A DNA stretch of 64,000 nucleotides from an uncultured Endomicrobiia bacterium (GTDB lineage Bacteria; Elusimicrobiota; Endomicrobiia; DTEH01). The notes under the pieces are model-generated. The model was not told the origin of the DNA. It did no database searches and saw nothing but the letters and a program-made list of their open reading frames with translations. The stretch spans positions 54,754-118,753 of the forward strand of contig CALDDQ010000010.1 in assembly GCA_937936785.1 (NCBI GenBank), read 5' to 3'. A program made the position numbers and the translations under genes. Shown here piece after piece: positions 33,957-43,824 of the stretch (position 1 is its first letter; each line of letters starts with the position of its first letter).

Positions 33957-35240
33957 CTAAATTTTCTTTACCAACTCAAAGAATGTTTTTAAAATATCAA
34001 CATAACAAACCCCACTTTCACGCGTACGCAACTCAGCTGCTCGAGGATGACCTCCGCCAGTAATCTCATTTGGATGACCAAATTCTTTTACCAACGTTTG
34101 CGCAGTATCATTTGCTAACTTGCCCAAATGTATCTTGTCAGTATTACCACGAAAAGAAATATGTACTGAACCATTTTTTTCTATATTAAACATAATAATG
34201 GCAGCTTCTTTACCTTTTGCATATTCATAAAGTTTTACTGAACCAACCATTGGCATCAATCTTACCTGTTTACCAAAAAAAAGATATAGTTCAACATCAT
34301 TAATCTTTTTTCCTAAAACTGTATTTTGGTCAAATAAATTTTCTGTACTTTTTATATCATCTAAAAAATACTCGTAAATTAAACTAACTTTTTCTTTGTC
34401 ATTTAACAAATTTATAAACTCATCAATAGTTGAAAACTTTTCTATTTTTAATTTGTTCATAAAAATATTAAAACAAAATTCTGGCTGATATATATCTTTT
34501 AACTTAATACTTCTATCGTTATAAAAATACTGAAATCCACCTCCTGTAATTGCAAAAAAAAGTTGTGCAAGATGGTTTAACAAATTACTTTTTTGTCTTG
34601 AGGTAATTTCAAATATTGTTGAACTTAAATTTTCTTCAGGTACAACCAAAAATTCAAATTTTGGTATAATCTTATATTCATAAAAAGGTTTCACAAACTC
34701 TGGTATAATGTTATTTAACGGATCAATTGCCCAGTCAGATTTTAATCCTATCAATGTTATAAAATCTTCTTCCTCTTTTGAAGATTCAAATAAATTAAAT
34801 AATATATTCAATAACAAACTACCTGAACATTGAGTATATTTTTCTATTGAAGGATTGAACACCAAAAGATTTTCAAAATTATTTCCTATCACAGGATGAT
34901 GATCAATAATTACTATATTTTTAACAATTTCAACATAGTTTTTGTAATATTCTATAGTTCCTTTGTCTAAAATAAATATTGCTGAAGGATAGTAATATTT
35001 GTTTATCGCATCTTTAACTTCTTGTTCTGAAAGTTCATACTTTGTTGGAAATAAGATTTTATTTTCAATACCAAGTTTGTCAGTTAAACGTTTAAATACA
35101 GATGCAGAAGTTACTCCGTCAGGATCGTCATGAGAGAATGTTATAATTTTCTTTCCTTTCAAACTTTTTAGCAAATTCACTATTTTTTCTAAATGTGAAA
35201 AATTACTTTTTTGTTTTTCAACAAACTCGTTATAGTTCAT
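33957..35240 (-). CDS. DHH-family phosphoesterase (RecJ-like)
   Basis: This 427-residue protein has DHH motifs: FSHDDPDGVTSASVF near residue 35, FILDKG, then the DHH proper in VIIDHHPV, and the C-terminal DHHA1 motif ITGGGHPRAAELR. Such proteins are metal-dependent exonucleases or nano-RNases. It is shorter than RecJ and lacks its OB domain. It directly follows the recJ-like gene (47 bases), so two DHH enzymes are made together. Whether it acts on DNA, RNA or a cyclic dinucleotide cannot be told. Confidence 0.82.
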   Translation of the reverse strand: MNYNEFVEKQKSNFSHLEKIVNLLKSLKGKKIITFSHDDPDGVTSASVFKRLTDKLGIENKILFPTKYELSEQEVKDAINKYYYPSAIFILDKGTIEYYKNYVEIVKNIVIIDHHPVIGNNFENLLVFNPSIEKYTQCSGSLLLNILFNLFESSKEEEDFITLIGLKSDWAIDPLNNIIPEFVKPFYEYKIIPKFEFLVVPEENLSSTIFEITSRQKSNLLNHLAQLFFAITGGGFQYFYNDRSIKLKDIYQPEFCFNIFMNKLKIEKFSTIDEFINLLNDKEKVSLIYEYFLDDIKSTENLFDQNTVLGKKINDVELYLFFGKQVRLMPMVGSVKLYEYAKGKEAAIIMFNIEKNGSVHISFRGNTDKIHLGKLANDTAQTLVKEFGHPNEITGGGHPRAAELRTRESGVCYVDILKTFFELVKKI

Positions 35241-35287
35241 TGTTTCTTATCCTTTTCCATAAATTTTATTCTACTAAAAATTAAACT

Positions 35288-37513
35288 TTAACCAACTACG
35301 GGTTGTAAATCTAAAATTACAAGTTTATACCCATCTTTAGCAATTTCATCTTGTTCAAATTGTCCCACTACATTAAAATATACAAAGTTTTTTATTATAT
35401 CTCCAATATCTGGTATATCCCAACAAACACTTTCTATCACAGATTCAGAATTTTGCAATACCAACTTTGCATACTTTTTGCCCAAACCTAAATATTTCCA
35501 GCTTGTAATCTTTACATCTTTTAATAAAAACATTGGATACGGATTTTCAGGACCACAAGGTTCTAACAAATCAAGTTCTTTTACTAAACTTAAACTTAAT
35601 TCTTTAGTAGAAAGTTCTGTGTCAATTACTAATGTAGGACTTACCATTACAATTTCTTTTTGTAACTTTTTAATTTCTGTTCTAAAAAATTCGATTTTAT
35701 TTTTTTGTATTGTGAGTCCACAAGCATGTTCATGTCCGCCAAATTTTATAAATAAACTTTCTAACCTTTTCAAAGTTTCATAAATATTTATTCCTTTGGG
35801 TGACCGGGCAGCTCCTGTGGCAGAATCTTCTTCTGCTATTAACAAAATTACTGGACGACCAAATTCTTTCATTATATGATTAGCAACAACACCGGTAACT
35901 CCATGTTCAACATTTTCTGCCACAACTACAAGTATCAAATCATTTTCCAGGTCGCATTGTTGTTCAATTAAATCATAAAATTTGTTAAGATTAGTTTCTT
36001 GTAAACTTTTTCTTGCATTGTTTATGTTTAATAATTTGTTAAAAAATTCTTTTGCATTGGAAATATTCTCTGATAACAAAAATTCTACTGCAATCTCAGC
36101 TTTTTGCATACGACCGGCCGCATTTAAGGTCGGAATAACATACCATGAAATACTTTCTGAATCTAAGAATGATGTTTTTCTTTTTAAATGTTCCATCAAA
36201 ATCTGACATGCAGGTTTGCGTGAACGACAAAATGTTTCTAAACCTTTTTTTACAATAATTCTGTTATCTTCAACTAAAGGCATTATATCAGATATCGTCC
36301 CTAAAGCAACAATATCAAGATTATCTTCTATAAAAAACCTTATTTTATTATTCTTGAAATAATATAAATAATTAAACAGTTCTATAGTTGCAGAAACATC
36401 GTTTAATGCACGGTGTGACGGTTGATTATTAAACATAAACTCCAATGACATAGATTTTAAAGAATGTGATTTAAAGGGAAAATATTGTCTTGAAATTGCT
36501 AATGTATCTATAACTTCATTTTTTAACACAGGAAATCCATGTGCACTTAATGCATTATTTATAAATGGTAAGTCAAAATCTGCATTGTGGACTATTATTA
36601 TAGAATCTTTAACAAAATTAATAAACTTAGGCAAAACATCCTTTATTGAAGGATGTCCAATAACCATTTCGTTACTAATTCCATGTATTTTGACAACATT
36701 TTCCGGAATTAAATTCTGTGGTTTTACAAGTGTTTGAAAAGTTTCGTATGGGAAAAAATTTTTTATTTTTGCTGCTGCAATTTCACATATTTCATCTTCC
36801 GTAGGTATCAATCCTGTAGTTTCAATGTCAATTACTGTATATTCCTTGTTATAAATGTTTTCATCATAAGAAATCATTAACCCCCAAACAAGTTTTAACA
36901 CTACACCTACCCCAGCAAGATCCCTAAAACCTAAATATTCTTTTAAATATGGATTTATTACCGGAATATTTAATTCTTTCCTTAAACTATAAATTTCTTC
37001 TGGTACCTCGTGATGATCAGTAACAACAATATCAATACCAAGATCTCTAATGTGCCTAATCTCATTTATAGCAGAAATACCACAATCAACTGTTATTATT
37101 AAATTTATTTTGTCTTTATACTTATCTATAGTTTCAATGTTTAATCCATAACCTTCTGTCTGTGGTATATACCATGAAACTTTTGCGCCTAAATCTTTTA
37201 ATGTCTTATATAAAAGTGTTACAGAAGTTATTCCATCAGCATCTCTGTCACCCCAAATTAAAATATTACTCCGGTTGTCAATATGTTTCTTTATTGTCTC
37301 TATAGCAAAAACCATATCAGAAAATAAAAAAGGATTATTTAAATAAATTACGTCAGAAGTTATAAAACGTTTAACCCTTTCCTCATCAGAAAATCCTCTG
37401 TTTATCAATATCTTTGCAAGTATAGTAGAAATGTTAAACTTATTTGATAACTCTTCTACAACAGTTTTTTCTGGTTCAGGTTTTGTCTCCCATTTGTATA
37501 ATAATCTTGTCAT
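35288..37513 (-). CDS. recJ: RecJ-type 5'-3' exonuclease with an inserted DnaQ-type 3'-5' exonuclease domain
   Basis: This 741-residue protein has the RecJ frame: GDRDADGITS (88-97), VDCGIS, VVTDHHEVP with Asp166-His167-His168, AGVGVVLKLVWG, then ALGTISDIMPLVEDNR, NAAGRM and DHHA1 GGHEHACGL. Between WGL (about 212) and DIVALGT (about 400), where ordinary RecJ is continuous, sits a complete DEDDh exonuclease: Asp229-x-Glu231 (VIDIETTG), Asp314 (HNADFD), His367 and Asp372 (HRALND). Both active sites look intact. RecJ is normally about 560-580 residues and the insert accounts for the excess. It overlaps the pdp stop by 4 bases (ATGA). Confidence 0.92.
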   Translation of the reverse strand: MTRLLYKWETKPEPEKTVVEELSNKFNISTILAKILINRGFSDEERVKRFITSDVIYLNNPFLFSDMVFAIETIKKHIDNRSNILIWGDRDADGITSVTLLYKTLKDLGAKVSWYIPQTEGYGLNIETIDKYKDKINLIITVDCGISAINEIRHIRDLGIDIVVTDHHEVPEEIYSLRKELNIPVINPYLKEYLGFRDLAGVGVVLKLVWGLMISYDENIYNKEYTVIDIETTGLIPTEDEICEIAAAKIKNFFPYETFQTLVKPQNLIPENVVKIHGISNEMVIGHPSIKDVLPKFINFVKDSIIIVHNADFDLPFINNALSAHGFPVLKNEVIDTLAISRQYFPFKSHSLKSMSLEFMFNNQPSHRALNDVSATIELFNYLYYFKNNKIRFFIEDNLDIVALGTISDIMPLVEDNRIIVKKGLETFCRSRKPACQILMEHLKRKTSFLDSESISWYVIPTLNAAGRMQKAEIAVEFLLSENISNAKEFFNKLLNINNARKSLQETNLNKFYDLIEQQCDLENDLILVVVAENVEHGVTGVVANHIMKEFGRPVILLIAEEDSATGAARSPKGINIYETLKRLESLFIKFGGHEHACGLTIQKNKIEFFRTEIKKLQKEIVMVSPTLVIDTELSTKELSLSLVKELDLLEPCGPENPYPMFLLKDVKITSWKYLGLGKKYAKLVLQNSESVIESVCWDIPDIGDIIKNFVYFNVVGQFEQDEIAKDGYKLVILDLQPVVG

Positions 37514-38820
37514 TTAATTTCCTGATAAACTAATTTGTGATTGTTTGTTTTTTTAATTTTTGTAATTTTGTAAACTTTCTCCAAACTTTTTTTTATTTGA
37601 AAAAATTTTTCTTTGTCGTTAAAATATATATACATTATTGGTTCTTTTTCATAAACTTTATCTGATACTTTTTTGACAAATTGTATACCAACGGAATAAT
37701 CAATTTTAGACGATACATTTTCTCTTCCAGCACCTAACTGCGAAATAAGATTTCCTATAAGTTTTGTATCTATATAGTTTACATATCCATCTTGTAATGA
37801 AAATATTGGTTTAACAAATTTTGCCCACGGTAAATGTTTTTTTGGATCTTCTATAACCCTAACATCACCATTTTGAAATTTTATCATCTGCTTAAACTTT
37901 TCCAAAGCTTTACCTGTAACAATTTTATGTTCTAAAATTTTGTATCCTTCTAAACTATTTTTTACAACACCTGATAATAACAACATTTTTGTCCCTAAAA
38001 AATAAATCAGTTCCATGATATCTTTTGGTCCTTCGTTTTTCAATATTTTTATTGCTTGAAATATTTCTAACGAATTACCTGCATATTCTCCTAAAGGTTG
38101 GTTCATGTCTGAAATTGCTGCTATAATCTTTTTTCCACAATTTTTGCCAATATCTACCATAGTTTGTGCTAACATTTTTGCATCTGAAAATTTTTCCATA
38201 AACGCACCATTACCTGTCTTCACATCCAAAACTAAAGCGTCTGTTCCTTCAGCAAGTTTTTTGCTCATTATTGATGCTGCAATTAAAGGTATGGAATCTA
38301 CCGTTGCAGTTGCATCTCGTAATGCATAAATTTTTCTGTCTGCAGGGACAATTTTGTCCGATTGACTTATTATTGCCACACCAATATTGTTTAATTGTGT
38401 AATAAATTTTTCTTCAGTTAAATTTACATTAAAACCGTTAATAGATTCTAATTTGTCCAAAGTTCCACCTGTATGTCCAAGAGAACGTCCTGATATCATA
38501 GGAACAACAACACCACAACTTGCAACCAATGGTGCTAAAGACAATGATACTCCATCACCAACACCTCCTGTAGAATGTTTGTCTACCTTAGGGGATTTAA
38601 TAGAGGATAAATCATATTTTTTACCTGAATTTGTCATTGACTCTGTCAAAAAAACAACTTCTTGTTTTGTCATTCCATTTAAAAATATCGCCATTAAAAA
38701 TGCTGATACTTGATAATCAGGTATTTTATTTTTTACATAAGAATTTATTACAAAATCAATTTCTTCTTTACTTAAAAATTCTTTATTACGTTTTTTGTAT
38801 ATTATATCATACATTCTCAT
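37510..38820 (-). CDS. pdp: Pyrimidine-nucleoside (thymidine) phosphorylase
   Basis: This 436-residue enzyme splits thymidine, deoxyuridine or uridine to base and pentose-1-phosphate. Marks are the phosphate-binding KHSTGGVGDGVSLSL, SGRSLGHTGGTLDKLES, the ALRDATATVDSIPLIAASIMSKK segment and a C-terminal domain. The length fits bacterial Pdp/DeoA. It lies with punA and deoB, whose products handle purine nucleosides and the pentose-1-phosphate. An alternative start is the third codon, also ATG. Confidence 0.94.
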   Translation of the reverse strand: MRMYDIIYKKRNKEFLSKEEIDFVINSYVKNKIPDYQVSAFLMAIFLNGMTKQEVVFLTESMTNSGKKYDLSSIKSPKVDKHSTGGVGDGVSLSLAPLVASCGVVVPMISGRSLGHTGGTLDKLESINGFNVNLTEEKFITQLNNIGVAIISQSDKIVPADRKIYALRDATATVDSIPLIAASIMSKKLAEGTDALVLDVKTGNGAFMEKFSDAKMLAQTMVDIGKNCGKKIIAAISDMNQPLGEYAGNSLEIFQAIKILKNEGPKDIMELIYFLGTKMLLLSGVVKNSLEGYKILEHKIVTGKALEKFKQMIKFQNGDVRVIEDPKKHLPWAKFVKPIFSLQDGYVNYIDTKLIGNLISQLGAGRENVSSKIDYSVGIQFVKKVSDKVYEKEPIMYIYFNDKEKFFQIKKSLEKVYKITKIKKTNNHKLVYQEIK

Positions 38821-38884
38821 ATTTTTTATCTTTTTTGTTCAAAAGATTTCAAAATATAGTTATAAAAAGTTTATCTTATTACAT

Positions 38885-39715
38885 CTACAGTTTTTTAATT
38901 ATTTCTTTTACCAATAAATTAAGTTTTGATGCAACTTTTTTGGCATTTTCTAAAACTTCTTCATGAGTAAGCACTGTCTTTGAAATACCAGCTGCAAGAT
39001 TAGATACATAACTTATCCCTAAAACCTTTATCCCGCTTTGATTTGCAACAATAGATTCTGGTACAACAGACATACCCACAACATCTGCTCCTAACTTTTT
39101 AAATGCTTGGACCTCTGCTGGTGTTTCATATGACGGACCGCAACTTGCATTGTAAATACCTTCATAAACTTTTATTTTAAACTTATTAGCAACTTTTTTT
39201 GCTAACTGTCTTAATTGTTTAGAATAAACTTCAGACATATCAGGAAATCTTACCCCAAACTCTTCATTATGTGGACCTATCAGAGGATTATCTTTAATAT
39301 TGTTTATGTGATCTTTTATTAAAACAATATCTCCCGGTTTAAGTGGCAATCGTCCACGAATACCACCAACTGCAGAAGTTAAAATCAAATTTTTTATACC
39401 TAATTTTTTCATAATACGAATTGGTATTGTAACTTCTTGCAAACTATATCCTTCGTAAAAATGTATCCTGCCTTGCATAATTACTACTTTTTTGTTTTCT
39501 AAAATTCCAAAAATAAAATTACCTTTATGTCCAGCAACAGTAGATTTTGGCATTCCTGGCACTTCATTGTAAGAAATTATAACCTTTTCATTTACATCAT
39601 TAATTATATCACCTAACCCAGAACCTAACACAACACCAACTTCTGCACTAAAAATTTTTTTCTTTTTGTTCAACCAACAAACTGCATCGTTTATTTGTTC
39701 AAAAACTGTTTTCAT
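38885..39715 (-). CDS. punA: Purine-nucleoside phosphorylase (trimeric type)
   Basis: This 276-residue enzyme of the trimeric PNP/MTAP family cleaves purine nucleosides. Seen are VGVVLGSGLGDI, GMPKSTVAGHKGNF, QGRIHFYEGYS, LTSAVGGIRG, ASCGPSYETPAE, VVGMSVVPESIVA with the substrate Glu nearby, and SYVSNLAAG with the purine-binding Asn. It is placed between deoB and pdp. A methylthioadenosine phosphorylase is less likely given the FYEGYS and NLAAG segments. Confidence 0.93.
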   Translation of the reverse strand: MKTVFEQINDAVCWLNKKKKIFSAEVGVVLGSGLGDIINDVNEKVIISYNEVPGMPKSTVAGHKGNFIFGILENKKVVIMQGRIHFYEGYSLQEVTIPIRIMKKLGIKNLILTSAVGGIRGRLPLKPGDIVLIKDHINNIKDNPLIGPHNEEFGVRFPDMSEVYSKQLRQLAKKVANKFKIKVYEGIYNASCGPSYETPAEVQAFKKLGADVVGMSVVPESIVANQSGIKVLGISYVSNLAAGISKTVLTHEEVLENAKKVASKLNLLVKEIIKKL

Positions 39716-39764
39716 AAACTTTTTAAAAATTTTGAAAAAAATTAAAAATAAAATTTTATCTCTT

Positions 39765-40973
39765 CTATGACAAAATTTCTTTTGTTAAACTTGTCCCTTG
39801 AACAATTTTTTTTATTTCAAAAAGGTCGTCAATGGTTTTTGCAATACAATTAAAACCTTTAATAATACCCATATGCTTGCCAGATTGAAACTTTTTATTT
39901 TTTGAATACATCATCAGTGGCACATATTCTCTTGTATGATCTGTATGTTCTAAGAATCCAGGATCGTTTCCATGATCAGAAGTTATAATTAATAAATCTG
40001 TTTCTTGCATTTGAGAAATTATTCGCACAAGTTGGTTATCAAAATATTTTAACCCTTCATAATATGACTTTATATCTCTACGATGTCCCCATAACATATC
40101 AAAATCTACCAAATTAGTAAAAATCAAAGTTTTTGAACCAGTATAAGTTTTCATAGATTCAATTGTTTTTTCAATTCCATCCTCATTATTTTTTGTATGA
40201 ATTGCTTCTGTCAACCCTTGCCCTGCAAAAATATCTTCAATTTTCCCTATGCCCAAAACAATACCATTGTTTTCTTTCACATAGTCAAGAATAGTTTTTG
40301 ATATAGGTTTAATACTAAAATCTTTTCTATTTGCAGTGCGTTTAAAAGTTTCTTTATTGTTACCGATAAACGGTCTTGCAATTACTCTACCTATATTATG
40401 TTGTTCAAACTCGCCTTTTCCTAACATTTCTCTTGCAATTTCACAATACTTATATAATTTTTCTACTGGAATTATTGTTTCATTAGCAGCAACCTGAAAC
40501 ACACTATCTGCAGAAGTGTACACTATTGGAAAACCAGTTTTTAAATGTTCTTCTCCTAAAAGTCTTAATATCTCTGTCCCTGAACAAGGAAAATTACCTA
40601 ACGTTTTGGTGCCGATACGTTTTTCATATTCTTCAATTAAATCTTTTGGAAAACCATTAGGATATGTAGGAAAGGGTCTTGTAAGTATTATACCTGACAT
40701 CTCCCAATGACCTGTAGTTGTATCTTTCCCTTTAGATAACTCAAGAAGTTTTGCATAACTACCTACAATTTCTATGTTTTTATCTTTATATTTTTTGTCT
40801 TCTATAAATTTATATAACCCAAGTCGTGCCATGTTTGGTAAGTTGAAATCAGAAATAGTTTTTACTATATGATTTAATGTGTCAGCACCTTTGTCTTTAT
40901 ACTCTTGAGCATCTGGTAACTCTCCAACACCAAATCCGTCCAAAATAACTAATATTATTCTTTCTATTAACAT
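39765..40973 (-). CDS. deoB: Phosphopentomutase
   Basis: This 402-residue enzyme of the alkaline phosphatase superfamily interconverts (deoxy)ribose-1- and -5-phosphate. Marks are VILDGFGVGELPDA with a metal Asp, GKDTTTGHWEM with the phosphorylated Thr region, YTSADSVFQVAA, and ITSDHGNDPG plus HTDHTREYVPL with the remaining metal ligands. It is the first gene of the salvage row and has a strong ribosome site, GGAGG (40980-40984). With punA and pdp it channels nucleoside sugars into central metabolism. Confidence 0.95.
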   Translation of the reverse strand: MLIERIILVILDGFGVGELPDAQEYKDKGADTLNHIVKTISDFNLPNMARLGLYKFIEDKKYKDKNIEIVGSYAKLLELSKGKDTTTGHWEMSGIILTRPFPTYPNGFPKDLIEEYEKRIGTKTLGNFPCSGTEILRLLGEEHLKTGFPIVYTSADSVFQVAANETIIPVEKLYKYCEIAREMLGKGEFEQHNIGRVIARPFIGNNKETFKRTANRKDFSIKPISKTILDYVKENNGIVLGIGKIEDIFAGQGLTEAIHTKNNEDGIEKTIESMKTYTGSKTLIFTNLVDFDMLWGHRRDIKSYYEGLKYFDNQLVRIISQMQETDLLIITSDHGNDPGFLEHTDHTREYVPLMMYSKNKKFQSGKHMGIIKGFNCIAKTIDDLFEIKKIVQGTSLTKEILS

Positions 40974-41114
40974 ATCTGTCCTCCATTATAAAACAAAAAC
41001 TTTTTATGTTAATTCATATGTTTTTACACTTATAGAGTTTTATAAAATAAAAATCTTATCTTCAACTAAAGGTAAAAAAAACATACTCTCTAAAAATCTA
41101 ACAAAAATAAAATA

Positions 41115-41143
41115 TTGACAAAAAAATATAAATTTTATTTATT
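41115..41143 (+). promoter_or_regulatory. Possible promoter of the HD-GYP gene
   Basis: A perfect TTGACA (41115-41120) is followed after 17 bases by TTTATT (41138-41143), a weak -10. The start would lie only a few bases before the ATG at 41156, and no Shine-Dalgarno is visible, so the message may be nearly leaderless. Confidence 0.4.
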
Positions 41144-41155
41144 AAATGGTTTATC

Positions 41156-42715
41156 ATGACTAACAAAAATAATTTGTTTAAAAATTTATTCTATTTTTTA
41201 GTACTGTTTTGTTCATTCACAATTTTTTATTTTACAAAAAATTTATTATTAACTTTACTTTTTATTATCTTACCTATAGCTTTTCATTTGTATTATGATT
41301 ATAAACTAAAAAAACTATTTTATTATGAAAAAATATATAAAACTCTCGCTTATATGCCAAAATATCACGAACTAAAACCATTGCTTGATTTTGTTGTTCA
41401 CTCGGTATCCGATATTTTATCTGCAGAAAGATCTAGTTTGTTCCTTATAAATAAAGAAACAAAACTTTTATGGACAGTTGTTGCCGAAAATCTTGAAATT
41501 AAAGAAATTTCAGTACCTATCGGCGAAGGAATTGTTGGACATGTTGCACAAACAGGAACTTTGGTTTGTATAAATTCTGATCCTTATAAAGATAAAAGAT
41601 TCTTACCTCTAATTGATCAAAAAACTGGTTATAGAACAAAAAATTTAATTTGTGCTCCGGTATTTGATTCTAAAAAGAAAATTATTGCTGTAATTGAAGT
41701 TTTAAACAAAAAATGTAAACCCGGATTTTCTAAAAAAGATGAAGATATTTTAAAAATTTTCTGTACAGAAATTGGGAATACATTAACAAATGTTTATTTG
41801 TACGAATCTTATCAACAACTTTTGGAAAGTTTATTTAAAGCATTTGCTACAGCAGTTGATGCTAGAGATCCAGTTACAAGAGGTCATTCTATCCGAACAA
41901 TGAAATATGCATTTAACATTGCTACGGCATTAAATCTTTCATCTAATGAAATAAAAATAATCGAATACGCATCTTTACTGCATGATGTTGGAAAAATTGG
42001 TATTCCAGATAATATATTGTTAAAATCAGAAAAATTTACTAAGGAAGAATATGATGTTATGAAAACGCATGTTTTAATGACTAAAGAAATTTTATCAAAA
42101 ATTTCTTTCCCGGAAGAATATCGTGATGTTCCTCTTATTGCATCATTACACCACGAATTTTTAAATGGTTCCGGGTATCCTTTTGGTTTAAAAAGTAATG
42201 AAATTCCTCTTCTTGCAAAAATTGTTTGTGTTGCAGATATATATGATGCTTTGATAAGTTATGATAGACCTTATAAACCTCAAGTAACACAACAAGATGC
42301 TTTAAAAGTTTTGTCCTATATGGCTGACGAAGGAAAACTTGATAAAGATATAGTTAACCTTTTTATCGAAAAAAAATTATATCAAATTGAACGTAGAGAA
42401 TTTGTTCGTGTTGATAAAGAATTTGCATTTTCTTGGCGAAAACTTGGTCCTGATGATATAAAATCTGTTTTACCAATAATTGCAAAAACTAAAAATATTT
42501 CTGCAGGAGGGCTTAGGTTTTTAACAAATGAAAACCTGGAAACAAACACATTTGTTGAAGTTGAATTATATTTACCAAATCATACAATCGAAACTTTAGC
42601 AAAAGTTGTTCATTGTAAAACTTTATCAGAAAATGACACAAAAGAAATCGGCATAATGTTTATTAATCTTCCAAAAGATACTGAAGTTAGGTTAACCCAA
42701 TATTTTAATAACTAA
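41156..42715 (+). CDS. Membrane GAF/HD-GYP/PilZ protein (putative c-di-GMP phosphodiesterase)
   Basis: This 519-residue protein has two N-terminal membrane helices (about 8-45), a GAF domain (about 70-215, with PIGEGIVGHVAQTG), an HD-GYP domain (about 220-405) with RGHS, HDVGKIGIPD (276-285), LHHE and GSGYP (338-342), and a C-terminal PilZ domain with RREFVR (Arg414-x3-Arg418) and NISAGG (NxSxxG). HD-GYP hydrolyses c-di-GMP and PilZ binds it, so the protein can both sense and destroy the signal. It is a single-gene unit between two minus-strand rows. Confidence 0.92.
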   Translation: MTNKNNLFKNLFYFLVLFCSFTIFYFTKNLLLTLLFIILPIAFHLYYDYKLKKLFYYEKIYKTLAYMPKYHELKPLLDFVVHSVSDILSAERSSLFLINKETKLLWTVVAENLEIKEISVPIGEGIVGHVAQTGTLVCINSDPYKDKRFLPLIDQKTGYRTKNLICAPVFDSKKKIIAVIEVLNKKCKPGFSKKDEDILKIFCTEIGNTLTNVYLYESYQQLLESLFKAFATAVDARDPVTRGHSIRTMKYAFNIATALNLSSNEIKIIEYASLLHDVGKIGIPDNILLKSEKFTKEEYDVMKTHVLMTKEILSKISFPEEYRDVPLIASLHHEFLNGSGYPFGLKSNEIPLLAKIVCVADIYDALISYDRPYKPQVTQQDALKVLSYMADEGKLDKDIVNLFIEKKLYQIERREFVRVDKEFAFSWRKLGPDDIKSVLPIIAKTKNISAGGLRFLTNENLETNTFVEVELYLPNHTIETLAKVVHCKTLSENDTKEIGIMFINLPKDTEVRLTQYFNN

Positions 42716-42783
42716 ATCAAATTTCAAATATCAAACTCTTCAAAAAAATTCTTTTAACATATTTATTATTCAGTATCAGTTTT

Positions 42784-43824
42784 TTATCTTACTTTTATTG
42801 CGACAAAAGTTATCATAACAACTGACAATAATAATGTTACTACATAAAAAAATAGTACAACTTCTCTTTGAGTCCATCCTGAAGATAATAATAAATGATG
42901 AATATGTTCTTTATCTGCAGTTCCTATCCCTACTCCTTTTTTTATTCTTCTAATAATTGAAACTATAACATCTACAAATGGTATACCTACAACAAATATT
43001 GGAACTACAAACGATATTACAGCACCGGTTTTTAATACTCCTACTGTAGTTATACATCCTATTATAAAACCTAACCACAAAGCGCCAGTGTCGCCCATAT
43101 AAAGTTTTGCCGGAAAAAAGTTGTACACCAAAAATCCTCCTGCAACACCTATCAAAATACAAGATAAAATTGCAGATAAAGTCATTTGTTGTGATATAAC
43201 ACCACTTTGACGTTGTAATAATGATATTGCAAAAAAAGTTATTCCCGAAATTAAAATTATCCCTGCAGCAAGACCGTCTACTCCGTCTGCTAAATTTACC
43301 ATGTTCATAAAACTACATAACCATAAAATTGTAACTATCTGACTAACAATTCTTGGTAATGAAACAAATTCTGATTTAAAAGGAATATTAAATCCTAAAA
43401 TCCTAACACCAAAATCCATCGCACAATATGCTACTATTACCTGAAATAAAAATTTTGTAATCGGATTTAAACCTTTCTTATCATCAATTGTTCCTACTAT
43501 AATAACAAGTATTGAAGCAAAAAAAATTCCTAAAAGTTGTTTTGATAAAATTATTGTTTCTTTTACTTCATCCCATTGAAGTATATATCTGTAAGAAAAA
43601 AGTTCTCTTATCTGCGGAAAAATTTTTATTAACAAAAACAATGTTAAAAAAAAACTTAAAAACATTCCAAACCCGCCCCAGCGAGTAAGTTTCCTAAAAT
43701 TTATTTTTCTTTTTGACGGTTTATCATAAATACCAAACTTTTTACCAAACCAATTCGTTGCCGGTACAAAAAGTGTTGTAAAAATAAACGAAACTATAAC
43801 TGAAAAAAAATATATACTTACCAT
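42784..43824 (-). CDS. Undecaprenyl-phosphate sugar-1-phosphate transferase (WecA/TagO/MraY family)
   Basis: This 346-residue protein has about ten membrane helices and the GT4-PNPT motifs: [24 protein letters not shown] with the metal Asp, [14 protein letters not shown], and the terminal cytoplasmic loop [14 protein letters not shown]. Enzymes of this type load GlcNAc-1-P or a related sugar onto the carrier lipid to start glycan chains. The HIHH loop and absence of MraY-specific context favour WecA/TagO over MraY. It overlaps the glyA stop by 7 bases. Confidence 0.9.
   Translation of the reverse strand: MVSIYFFSVIVSFIFTTLFVPATNWFGKKFGIYDKPSKRKINFRKLTRWGGFGMFLSFFLTLFLLIKIFPQIRELFSYRYILQWDEVKETIILSKQLLGIFFASILVIIVGTIDDKKGLNPITKFLFQVIVAYCAMDFGVRILGFNIPFKSEFVSLPRIVSQIVTILWLCSFMNMVNLADGVDGLAAGIILISGITFFAISLLQRQSGVISQQMTLSAILSCILIGVAGGFLVYNFFPAKLYMGDTGALWLGFIIGCITTVGVLKTGAVISFVVPIFVVGIPFVDVIVSIIRRIKKGVGIGTADKEHIHHLLLSSGWTQREVVLFFYVVTLLLSVVMITFVAIKVR

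Noticed and set aside
40985-41012. TTAACA-16-TATAAT pair before deoB
   Set aside because: The transcription start would fall at or beyond the GGAGG ribosome site (40980-40984), removing it from the message, so this is probably a chance match in AT-rich DNA.
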